NCBI GenBank assembly: GCA_900556255.1
Contig: USNZ01000060.1
Span: 1-7,286 of the forward strand
DNA: 7,286 nt
Direction of reading: 5' to 3'
Origin: an uncultured Oscillospiraceae bacterium
GTDB taxonomy: Bacteria > Bacillota > Clostridia > Oscillospirales > Ruminococcaceae
Under the pieces are notes generated by a model. The model was not told the origin of the DNA. It was given only the letters and a program-made list of their open reading frames with translations, and did not search any database. Positions within the stretch are counted from its first letter, which is position 1; every line of letters begins with the position of its first letter. The position numbers and the translations under genes were made by a program. Below are positions 1 through 5,257 of this stretch, one piece after another.

Positions 1-2215
1 CGTAGAATTGCCAGCCTTTTTTGCCGTGCTTGCACTCAAAACCGGCACTTTGCAACGCGTTTCTGAAGTCTCGGTTGTCCCTGCGGTATTCGCCATTCTC
101 TTGGCAGTACGCAGAATAGCGTTGGTAAAGATCCCGGCTGCCGACGGCGTACCCGTCGCCCAACTCCGCCTCAGCGGAAAGAAAAGCGCCCAGCCAGTCG
201 CAAGACTTCCGGTAGCCCTCCAGCGCGTTACGCACAGCAGCAGGCGGGTGCAAGGTGTACCCGTTGGCGATGAACCGCCGGGCGCCCTCGATAATCCACG
301 CCAGCACCGCGCCACCTGCCTGCGCAAACAAGACCTCCGCAAAGTCCTTTCGTTCCCCGGCGGTATCGCGCAAGTGGGCATTGAACGGCAGCACCGTCAA
401 ACGCGCCCATGTGCCACGGTCAGAGCTGCCCACGCGGGGCAGGAAATTTGTGTACAACACCAACGTATGCGAGGGAACGAAGCAAAACGGCGCACGGTAC
501 TTTGGGTTTGCGGCGATGCTGTCTGTACTGCACAGCCGCTTGACCGTGGCGGAGTCCAGCCGTTGCCCTTCCTCGGTTTCCGCCGCCAGAACCAGACGGC
601 AGCCGCGCAGCGCAGCGACTTCCGCGCCCACGTTGCCACGATTGCCCGTCAACAGCAGGTCGGGGCTTATGCCTGCGGCGTAGTCGCCTAAAACCCGCGC
701 CAGTGTGTTGAAAAACGTCGATTTTCCGTTGCCGCCGTCGCCGGTGGCAATCAGCAGAGTTTCGGTGTAAACCCTGCCCAACGCTGCCATACCTGCCACT
801 GTTTGGAGGTAGTCCGCCAGCTCAGCGTCCCCACAGGTGACCGTGTCCAGAAAGCTGCGCCACATTTCCACGCCGTCTGTACCCGGCGCCACGGAAGTCA
901 ATTTGGTGCAGCGGGCAGCAGGGTCTGACGGGTGAAGGTTGCCGGTGCGCAGGTCGACAATGCCCGCAGGGGTGTTCAAGCAGAACGGGTCGGCGTCCAG
1001 ATCATCCACCGCGCAAGCCAGACGCGGCGCTGCTTCCTTCAGCAGGTGGTCTATACCCACGCTGGAACGGCAGCGACGCGTGAAGTCCAACAGCGCCTTG
1101 GCTTTTTTCGCCCGTGCTGTTAGCTCGGCGTTTTCCGGGTCTTTGGCAGCGCTCCCCGCTGCCTGTTGGTAGTCCGATTGTGCGGTGTGCAGTTGCCGCC
1201 CCGTGAAGCTCTGTGCCAACAGTCGAACCTTGCTGTCGTCGGGGGTAAAACGGCAGCCGTCCCACGCCATCCAGCCCACGGAGGCGTTCCACAGCAGCGC
1301 CCCGGCGGTGTTCTCTGCGAACAGAACGCCCTCCGCCACATCAGACAAATCGGACAGTTTAAGGGTCAGCACCTCAACGGGAAAGCCCTGCGCGGCGTAT
1401 TCGTCGGGTGACAAGTAGCCGGGGGTCTTCCATATTTTTGCGGGCGCCGCCTTAACCGCGTTGTTCCAGATTGCCGAAAGCTCGCCATCCGACAACGGCG
1501 GATCACACTGCGTAGCCCTTTGCAGGAACGCCGTTCTCGCAGCGTCAACTCCGTTCGCTCCGTACCGACGCAGAACAGTGAAGGCAAAGGCGCTAAGCGT
1601 GGCGTTTCGCTGCCCAGCGGGTATTTGGTTGCCCGGCACTTCCCCCGCGGCAGGCAGCGCCATCGGAGTGTTCCGCGCAGTCGATGCGCGCTGACGTGCC
1701 ATATATTCATCCAGCAGTAGGGAACCTGACACCGCCGCGCCTGCCGGATGCGGCACCCCAAAATAAAACCGTCCCAGATCCTTGCAGGCATCGTCAAAAT
1801 AGCGGTACCTTGCGGTGACGGCTTCCAGCAGCCCCGCAACTTCGGTGGCATCGGTAAGCAGCCCAACGGGGAAATATACGTGGAAACGCGGCACGGCGGG
1901 CTTTCCGTCCTTTGGCTGGTCATTGTGCCGGCTGAAAACAACGTAATGCGCCACATCGGGAAAGTCCCGGCGGATTGTGGCGGGCGTGACCACCTCGCCG
2001 CTGTGGTCGTTGTCAACATCCAGCACAGCGCACTCCGTGCATCGCCAGTTGGCGGCAGACCGTTGCCCACCTGCAAACCCGCCGGGGGTGTGGTCAAACT
2101 GCGCAGCTGCCAGCAGCTCGGCTAGATTGTGAACTGTCCGGTCATCGGGATAGCTGACGTTTGACCGCTTTCCCCGCACCCTAGCGCAGGACAGTGTGAA
2201 GCACGGTATGCTCAT
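1..2215 (-). CDS. PrimPol / SF3 helicase fusion protein (phage or plasmid primase, D5/P4 type), C-terminus cut by window edge
   Basis: A single minus-strand reading frame runs from the ATG at 2215 off the left edge with no stop, giving 738 visible residues. The N-terminus looks like an archaeo-eukaryotic (PrimPol) primase: DxD in LDVDND (65-70), SRH (95-97), RFHVYFP (110-116) and LGRFYFG (147-153). Residues 201-255 (GQRNATLSAF onwards, with CDPPLSDGEL) fit the PriCT-1 domain. After a linker and a D5_N-like part (about 380-480) comes an SF3 helicase: Walker A GDGGNGKST (492-500), Walker B-like RLVLAAETEEG (540-550), sensor-like VLYTN (586-590) and an arginine-rich GTWARL (601-606). The end (about 660-738) resembles the winged-helix tail of phage primases, so few residues are probably missing. 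Proteins of this type prime and unwind DNA at the element's own origin. The start overlaps the upstream HTH gene by ATGA, and GGGGG lies 7 nt upstream, implying translational coupling. Family assignment is confident; the exact element type is not. Confidence 0.9.
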   Translation of the reverse strand, partial: MSIPCFTLSCARVRGKRSNVSYPDDRTVHNLAELLAAAQFDHTPGGFAGGQRSAANWRCTECAVLDVDNDHSGEVVTPATIRRDFPDVAHYVVFSRHNDQPKDGKPAVPRFHVYFPVGLLTDATEVAGLLEAVTARYRYFDDACKDLGRFYFGVPHPAGAAVSGSLLLDEYMARQRASTARNTPMALPAAGEVPGNQIPAGQRNATLSAFAFTVLRRYGANGVDAARTAFLQRATQCDPPLSDGELSAIWNNAVKAAPAKIWKTPGYLSPDEYAAQGFPVEVLTLKLSDLSDVAEGVLFAENTAGALLWNASVGWMAWDGCRFTPDDSKVRLLAQSFTGRQLHTAQSDYQQAAGSAAKDPENAELTARAKKAKALLDFTRRCRSSVGIDHLLKEAAPRLACAVDDLDADPFCLNTPAGIVDLRTGNLHPSDPAARCTKLTSVAPGTDGVEMWRSFLDTVTCGDAELADYLQTVAGMAALGRVYTETLLIATGDGGNGKSTFFNTLARVLGDYAAGISPDLLLTGNRGNVGAEVAALRGCRLVLAAETEEGQRLDSATVKRLCSTDSIAANPKYRAPFCFVPSHTLVLYTNFLPRVGSSDRGTWARLTVLPFNAHLRDTAGERKDFAEVLFAQAGGAVLAWIIEGARRFIANGYTLHPPAAVRNALEGYRKSCDWLGAFLSAEAELGDGYAVGSRDLYQRYSAYCQENGEYRRDNRDFRNALQSAGFECKHGKKGWQFY

Positions 2216-2445
2216 TCCAACACCCCCGACATTGCAGCGGTGTCCGCCAGGAAAACGTCGTAATACTCTGCGGGGGTCAGTTCCAGCGCCCTGCCTAAGC
2301 GCACCATGTCGCGCGCGGTAAAGTCTGCACGCCCGTACAGCCGGGCGGACAAAGCCCCGTCGCAAATTCCCATAAGCCGCGCTGCATCCCGCTGTTGCAG
2401 GTCGTGCGCCAGCAGCTTTTGACGCAGCAAAACAAATTTTTTCAT
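2212..2445 (-). CDS. Small XRE/Cro-like helix-turn-helix DNA-binding protein of the mobile element
   Basis: The product is 77 residues, beginning MKKFVLLRQKLL. The order helix, then LQQRDAARLMGICDGALSARLYG, then FTARDMVRLGRALELTPAEYYDVFL fits short phage HTH proteins: QRDAARLMGI is the first HTH helix, GALSARLYG the recognition helix, and the rest the closing helices. An upstream in-frame ATG at 2472 would add nine residues, but ATG 2445 is preceded by GGGAGG (2458-2453) with a 7-nt spacer and is preferred. The gene is first in a leftward unit with the primase and overlaps it by ATGA, so it probably acts as a regulator or replication control protein of the element. The paired repeats upstream are natural candidate binding sites, though nothing proves this. 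Repressor, activator and excisionase-like roles are all possible. Confidence 0.85.
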   Translation of the reverse strand: MKKFVLLRQKLLAHDLQQRDAARLMGICDGALSARLYGRADFTARDMVRLGRALELTPAEYYDVFLADTAAMSGVLE

Positions 2446-2474
2446 TTGAATTCCTCCCTTATACATCCACATTC

Positions 2475-2483
2475 AGCATAACA
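2475..2483 (-). promoter_or_regulatory. Candidate extended -10 promoter for the HTH-primase unit
   Basis: On the minus strand the sequence reads TGTTATGCT, an extended -10 (TG, one base, TATGCT). This places the transcription start near 2468, about 23 nt before the start codon. There is no good -35 at 17 nt; a TTGTCA at 2508-2503 sits 22 nt away, inside the first direct repeat. A second similar motif, TGTTATACC (2536-2528), lies further upstream. Position relative to the gene is good, but the match is only moderate. Confidence 0.45.
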
Positions 2484-2496
2484 CGAAACGCCCCAC

Positions 2497-2512
2497 AAAA
2501 TGTGACAAGTTT
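2497..2512. repeat. Direct repeat copy 1, AAAATGTGACAAGTTT
   Basis: This 16-bp motif recurs at 2560-2575 with one change (A to G), in the same orientation, 63 bp apart. This copy covers about -29 to -44 of the candidate HTH-gene promoter, where a bound protein would contact or block RNA polymerase. It is a candidate operator or replication iteron. Confidence 0.6.
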
Positions 2513-2559
2513 TTATTGGATGCGCTCGGTATAACATAATTTTAACATTGATTTTCGGG

Positions 2560-2575
2560 AAAATGTGACGAGTTT
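2560..2575. repeat. Direct repeat copy 2, AAAATGTGACGAGTTT
   Basis: This is the second copy of the 16-bp motif, matching copy 1 at 15 of 16 positions. An AT-rich stretch (2528-2556, ATAACATAATTTTAACATTG and following bases) lies between the two copies. The 63-bp distance is close to six turns of B-DNA, putting both copies on the same face of the helix. Confidence 0.6.
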
Positions 2576-2608
2576 ATTTTTTAGCGGTGCTTTATCCCGT
2601 GAACCGCC

Positions 2609-2629
2609 TTGACCGCATTTTTGACCGCA
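2609..2629. repeat. Short tandem direct repeat TTGACCGCA
   Basis: TTGACCGCA occurs at 2609-2617 and 2621-2629, 12 bp apart, preceded by the related GAACCGCC at 2601-2608. The location close to the attachment site suggests integrase or excisionase arm-type sites or iterons. Copies are short, so chance or slippage remains possible. Confidence 0.4.
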
Positions 2630-2639
2630 CTTTCAGACG

Positions 2640-2692
2640 CAGAAAAATAAAACGTGTGTCCAAGCCGCATTTTTTGTTGCGGTAGGACACAC
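2640..2692 (-). terminator. Minus-strand intrinsic terminator at the element end
   Basis: CGTGTGTCC (2653-2661) pairs perfectly with GGACACACG (2684-2692). Inside, CCGCA (2665-2669) pairs with TGCGG (2678-2682), leaving a small internal bulge. Read on the minus strand the stem is followed by TTTTATTTTT, the U-tract of an intrinsic terminator; the plus-strand side has no such tract. It would stop leftward transcription entering the element from the chromosomal side. No gene that it ends is visible, so an insulating role is inferred. Confidence 0.65.
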
Positions 2693-2741
2693 GAATTTGC
2701 GGATATAAACACAAATTTTTCAAGAAATACAACGTAGAATC

Positions 2742-2765
2742 GTTCAAGTCCTGTTGGCCGCACCA
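2742..2765 (+). other. Attachment-site-like 3' fragment of a tRNA gene (possibly tRNA-Leu)
   Basis: The sequence has the T-loop TTCAAGT (2743-2749) closed by G2742-C2750, the 3' T-stem strand CCTGT, the 3' acceptor strand TGGCCGC (2755-2761), discriminator A and encoded CCA (2763-2765). The 5' T-stem strand (AATCG, 2738-2742) pairs only at its ends, and no D-arm, anticodon arm or 5' acceptor strand precedes it. It is therefore the 3' part of a tRNA without its 5' part. Integrases often recombine in the 3' half of tRNA genes, leaving one rebuilt tRNA and one orphan 3' copy at the other end. The intact tRNA is expected beyond the left edge. GCCGCACCA and the A discriminator recall tRNA-Leu, but the identity is uncertain. 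Confidence 0.75.
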
Positions 2766-2794
2766 CATAATTCAGCCCCCTTCTGCGCATACTG
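2764..2794 (+). promoter_or_regulatory. Candidate sporulation (sigma-G/sigma-F type) promoter for spoIVB
   Basis: CATACTG (2788-2794) resembles the sigma-G/F -10 consensus CATACTA. CACATA, 18 nt upstream (2764-2769), is a partial match to a TGNATA-type -35. Transcription would start near 2801, after the left hairpin arm, giving an mRNA whose RBS cannot be hidden by the hairpin. In Bacillus subtilis spoIVB is read by sigma-F and sigma-G, which fits. The match is short and is an inference. Confidence 0.35.
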
Positions 2795-2815
2795 AGTGCG
2801 GAAGGGGGTTTTTGC
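2776..2815 (+). terminator. Hairpin terminator downstream of the tRNA fragment, whose 3' stem carries the spoIVB RBS
   Basis: CCCCCTTC (2776-2783) pairs perfectly with GAAGGGGG (2801-2808), extended inward by TGCGC/GTGCG with two G-U pairs. The loop is ATACTGA and the tail TTTTTG. It starts about 10 nt after the tRNA CCA and was probably the original terminator of that tRNA gene. The right arm, GGAAGGGGG, also serves as the ribosome binding site of spoIVB, so folding would hide it. Confidence 0.75.
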
Positions 2816-2816
2816 T

Positions 2817-4019
2817 ATGCTTTGGGCTAAATTTGTCCGGCCGTTGGCAGCCGGGCTGGCGGCGGCCGCTTTGCTGGGCGGGGCGGTACTTTGCGGGACA
2901 GCTGCCGCCTTGCCGGATACCTTTTATGTATCGGCGGGAGAGAGCCTGACCGTGGCATCCCTGCCGTGGGTAAAGGCAGGGGAGTCCCACGCTGCGGTCG
3001 CCCCCGCCGAGGCCGCCCGCGCTGATAAAAGCCGTAATGTCACGCTGACCGTTTTGGGCGTACCCGTAAAGACCGTCCGCACCGTGACCGCCGAGCCGCG
3101 CTGTGTATGCGTATGCGGCACACCGTTTGGCGTCAAGATGTTCTCCGATGGGGCGTTGGTGGTGGCGTTTTCCGACCGATACAACGGTTTTGGCGGGCAG
3201 AACCCTGCCAAACAGGCGGGTCTGCAATTGGGAGACTGGATCGTTTCGGTGGGCGGATATACCATACGCAGCAACGAAGACGTATCGTCAGCGCTGCAGT
3301 CCGGCGGCGGCAAACCTCTGCGCCTTGTCTACCGACGCGGCGGGCAGGAGCACACTGCCAACCTGACTCCTGTTTTGGACACCGTCTCAGGGCAGTACCG
3401 CGCGGGGGTCTGGGTGCGGGATTCCGGTGCAGGCATCGGCACACTGACCTTTATCGACCCCGAAACCTCCGCATTTGCGGGGTTGGGGCACGCGGTTAGC
3501 GACACCGACACCGGAGAAAACCTCTCGTTTCTGGCCGGCGAGATCGTTCCCGTCACCGTAACAGGCTGCCGCCGCGGCGAAGTCGGCAGCCCCGGCGAGC
3601 TGCGCGGCGAATTTATGCCCCACAGCATCGGCACCATACAAAGCAACGCTGCCTGCGGCGTATTTGGCCGTTATACCGATAGTTTCAGCTCTTTCAGCAC
3701 CTTGCCCACAGCGCATATACAGGCCGTGCACAGCGGTGCGGCCGAGATTTTGACCACCGTCAGCGGCAGCAGCCCCCAGCGCTATGCTGCCGTTATTGAG
3801 CGCATCAACCTGACCTGCGCGGAGCCAAACCGCAATCTTCTGCTGCGCATCACCGATCCGGCACTGCTGGATTCCTGCGGCGGCATTGTGCAGGGTATGA
3901 GTGGCAGCCCGATTTTGCAGGACGGCGCGCTGGTGGGGGCCGTGACCCACGTTTTTGTGAACGACCCCACGCGCGGCTACGGTATCCTGATCGAAAATAT
4001 GCTGTCGGAGATGCCCTGA
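2817..4019 (+). CDS. spoIVB: SpoIVB serine peptidase (family S55), sigma-K checkpoint protease
   Basis: The protein has 400 residues, close to the family's usual 400-430. A hydrophobic segment near residues 9-31 is a signal or membrane anchor directing it out of the forespore into the intermembrane space. A PDZ domain spans about 105-185 (NPAKQAGLQLGDWIVSVGG at 129-147). The S55 peptidase domain follows, with the histidine in GLGHAVSD (H225), the aspartate in RITDPAL (D347) and the serine in QGMSGSPI (S362). The tail AVTHVFVNDPTRGYGI is a family hallmark. In Bacillus SpoIVB cleaves SpoIVFA and so triggers processing of pro-sigma-K. ATG 2817 is preferred over the in-frame GTG at 2796: AAGGGGG lies 8 nt before it, and starting at the GTG would put the RBS inside the coding region. 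Three cysteines (C97, C99, C101) just before the PDZ domain are unusual. spo0A follows, the typical order. Confidence 0.95.
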   Translation: MLWAKFVRPLAAGLAAAALLGGAVLCGTAAALPDTFYVSAGESLTVASLPWVKAGESHAAVAPAEAARADKSRNVTLTVLGVPVKTVRTVTAEPRCVCVCGTPFGVKMFSDGALVVAFSDRYNGFGGQNPAKQAGLQLGDWIVSVGGYTIRSNEDVSSALQSGGGKPLRLVYRRGGQEHTANLTPVLDTVSGQYRAGVWVRDSGAGIGTLTFIDPETSAFAGLGHAVSDTDTGENLSFLAGEIVPVTVTGCRRGEVGSPGELRGEFMPHSIGTIQSNAACGVFGRYTDSFSSFSTLPTAHIQAVHSGAAEILTTVSGSSPQRYAAVIERINLTCAEPNRNLLLRITDPALLDSCGGIVQGMSGSPILQDGALVGAVTHVFVNDPTRGYGILIENMLSEMP

Positions 4020-4060
4020 ACCCCGCAAACGGTCTGTTTTGCCAAACCATTTTCCAATTT

Positions 4061-4091
4061 GCGCTCCGTGTCGTCGATACGGGGCGCTTTT
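4061..4091 (+). terminator. Intrinsic terminator after spoIVB
   Basis: GCGCTCCGT (4061-4069) pairs with ACGGGGCGC (4079-4087) over nine positions with one G-U pair. The loop is nine bases and the tail TTTT. It lies about 40 nt after the spoIVB stop and separates spoIVB transcription from spo0A. Confidence 0.75.
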
Positions 4092-4189
4092 GATTATCCG
4101 TAAAGGAAGGGGAAGCCCTCGATCTTTACATGCGTTTATAACGTTTTATCGTGTTTAATTTTGCACAGTAAAAGCATAGCGTCGTTTTT

Positions 4190-4196
4190 TGTCGAA
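4190..4196 (+). promoter_or_regulatory. Spo0A box (0A box) TGTCGAA upstream of spo0A
   Basis: TGTCGAA matches the 7-bp 0A box consensus exactly and lies within TTTTTTGTCGAACGAAAA. It sits about 80 nt upstream of the predicted start of the spo0A transcript, suggesting autoregulation, as known in Bacillus. A weaker half match, AGACGAA (4275-4281), lies just after the predicted start. Confidence 0.6.
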
Positions 4197-4236
4197 CGAA
4201 AATTGCGTAAATGCAGAAAAAGATGAAGAATTTCTA

Positions 4237-4265
4237 TTGCATGTTTTACCATTTTATGGTAATAT
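4237..4265 (+). promoter_or_regulatory. Sigma-A type promoter of spo0A
   Basis: TTGCAT (4237-4242) and TAATAT (4260-4265) are separated by exactly 17 nt. Transcription should start near 4272, giving a leader of about 80 nt. Both hexamers are close to consensus, and the site is the best promoter match in the gap. Confidence 0.7.
4246..4262. repeat. Palindrome TTACCAT-TTT-ATGGTAA over the spo0A promoter
   Basis: This is a perfect 7-bp inverted repeat with a 3-nt centre. It fills most of the spacer and runs into the first three bases of the -10 hexamer. Its position is that of a repressor operator. The 17-bp size suits a dimeric regulator; the protein is unknown. Confidence 0.55.
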
Positions 4266-4353
4266 TCCCATTGTAGACGAAATCAACGGATGCGCACCGT
4301 CCGCAGCCATCTGCCCGATGCCCGCCCCGTGATATGTATGGAGGAGTTTTACG

Positions 4354-5112
4354 ATGGAAAAGATCAAATTTGTTATGACGGATACCGGTGCCCAGGTCTC
4401 GGAGCTTTGCCGACATGCGCTGGAGGACAAGGGCGTTGCCGTGACTGTGTGCGAGAAAAACGGCACCAAGGCCCTGGAAACTTTGCTGAATGTACATCCC
4501 AACGCCGTTTTGCTGGATGCCTTTATGCCCGATTTGGACGCCATCACCGTAAAGCAGCGCTACGAGGCGCAGAACACCAGCAATGTGCACACCTCGTTTT
4601 TTGTGACGGGCGCTTTCCAGAGCGAGGAGATCGAGCAGGAACTGCTGGACAACGGTTTCTCGTTCTTTTTTGTAAAGCCCTTTGATGAAAGCGTACTGGT
4701 AAACCGCGTGCTGAAATCTGCCGGCAACACCGTGCGCCCACAGGCAGTTTCCTTGGATTCCGATGAGCTGACCGTGACCGAGATTTTGCACCAGATCGGC
4801 GTTCCCGCGCACATCAAGGGCTACCAGTTTCTGCGCGATGCCATCTTGCTGACCACCGCCGACCATAGCTACATCAACGCCGTGACCAAGCGCCTGTATC
4901 CTGAGATCGCCAAGCGCAACTCGACTACGGCCAGCCGGGTGGAACGCGCCATCCGCCACGCCATCGAGGTTGCCTGGGATCGCGGCGATGTGGATACCCT
5001 GAACAGCTATTTCGGCTATACCATCCACAGCCTGCGCGGCAAGCCCACCAACTCGGAATTTATCGCCATGATCAGCGACAAGATTCGGTTGGATAAAAAG
5101 CGCAGGGCATGA
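4354..5112 (+). CDS. spo0A: Spo0A, master response regulator of sporulation
   Basis: The protein has 252 residues, close to the 260-270 usual for Spo0A. The receiver domain covers about 1-122, with phosphoacceptor D55 (AVLLDAFMPD), T84 (FFVTGAF) and K108 (FFFVKPFD). The C-terminal DNA-binding domain (about 135-252) is highly conserved: LTVTEILHQIGVPAHIKGYQ, then the recognition region NSTTASRVERAIRHAIEVAW (189-208). Phosphorylated Spo0A binds 0A boxes and switches cells into sporulation. The start ATG has GGAGGAG 7 nt upstream. The acidic pocket is odd: where Bacillus has a D10-D11 pair, this protein reads MTDTGA with only D10. The TG after the beta-4 strand also replaces the common TA. The gene lies after spoIVB and is followed by its own terminator. 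Confidence 0.96.
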   Translation: MEKIKFVMTDTGAQVSELCRHALEDKGVAVTVCEKNGTKALETLLNVHPNAVLLDAFMPDLDAITVKQRYEAQNTSNVHTSFFVTGAFQSEEIEQELLDNGFSFFFVKPFDESVLVNRVLKSAGNTVRPQAVSLDSDELTVTEILHQIGVPAHIKGYQFLRDAILLTTADHSYINAVTKRLYPEIAKRNSTTASRVERAIRHAIEVAWDRGDVDTLNSYFGYTIHSLRGKPTNSEFIAMISDKIRLDKKRRA

Positions 5113-5170
5113 TTTGGCTTTTCCAAGTGCCGTTTCGGTTTGCCGGGTCATTCCCCAATACTATCTTCTG

Positions 5171-5202
5171 TCCGCCTCACCCCACGGTGCGGCGGATTTT
5201 TT
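5171..5202 (+). terminator. Intrinsic terminator after spo0A
   Basis: TCCGCC (5171-5176) pairs with GGCGGA (5191-5196), and inside it CACC pairs with GGTG around a four-base loop, with one mismatch between the two stems. TTTTTT (5197-5202) follows directly. It ends the spo0A transcript. Confidence 0.85.
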
Positions 5203-5257
5203 CTGTTTGCACAAAAAAATCCTGCCAAATTTAGTAGATTTTTTTGTCACAACCCTG

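Larger units (their letters stand above)
2446..2816. other. Non-coding right end of the mobile element and junction with the chromosome
   Basis: No convincing gene lies here. From left to right it holds the ribosome binding site and candidate promoter of the HTH gene, two 16-bp direct repeats flanking an AT-rich stretch, a short run of GACCGC-type repeats (2601-2629), a strong minus-strand hairpin terminator (2640-2692), the 3' part of a tRNA gene (2742-2765) and the hairpin in front of spoIVB (2776-2815). The left part is markedly more AT-rich by eye than the flanking genes. This makes it a candidate control and/or replication origin region of the element. Confidence 0.6.
4020..4353. other. 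Regulatory gap between spoIVB and spo0A
   Basis: This 334-bp stretch holds no convincing gene. It contains the spoIVB terminator, an AT-rich segment (about 4130-4265) with a Spo0A box, a sigma-A type promoter overlain by a palindrome, then a leader of about 80 nt that ends in the strong RBS GGAGGAG (4340-4346), 7 nt before the spo0A ATG. Confidence 0.7.

Noticed and set aside
8..691. A 227-residue plus-strand reading frame
   Set aside because: It is antisense to the helicase part of the primase gene, which has clear motifs; its composition (rich in R, Q, A and V without domains) is that of a shadow frame in GC-rich DNA.
1366..2097. A 243-residue minus-strand reading frame
   Set aside because: It is on the same strand as the primase but in another frame; the primase frame carries the PrimPol and PriCT-1 motifs over the same bases.
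2679..2765. A complete tRNA gene starting at GCGGTAG and ending in CCA
   Set aside because: The 5' bases could partly pair with the 3' acceptor strand, but there is no D-arm, no anticodon arm and no matching 5' T-stem, and the GCGG belongs to the adjacent hairpin. Only the 3' part is tRNA-like.
2581..2790. A 69-residue minus-strand reading frame
   Set aside because: It runs through the tRNA fragment, the hairpin terminator and the GACCGC repeats, has no ribosome binding site and resembles no protein; the sequence is explained by non-coding elements.
2796..2816. GTG start for spoIVB at 2796
   Set aside because: It would place the terminator stem and the RBS inside the coding region; ATG 2817 has AAGGGGG at an 8-nt spacing.
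4246..5151. A 301-residue minus-strand reading frame opposite spo0A
   Set aside because: It lies entirely antisense to spo0A and its promoter, has no recognised domain, and no RBS was seen for it.
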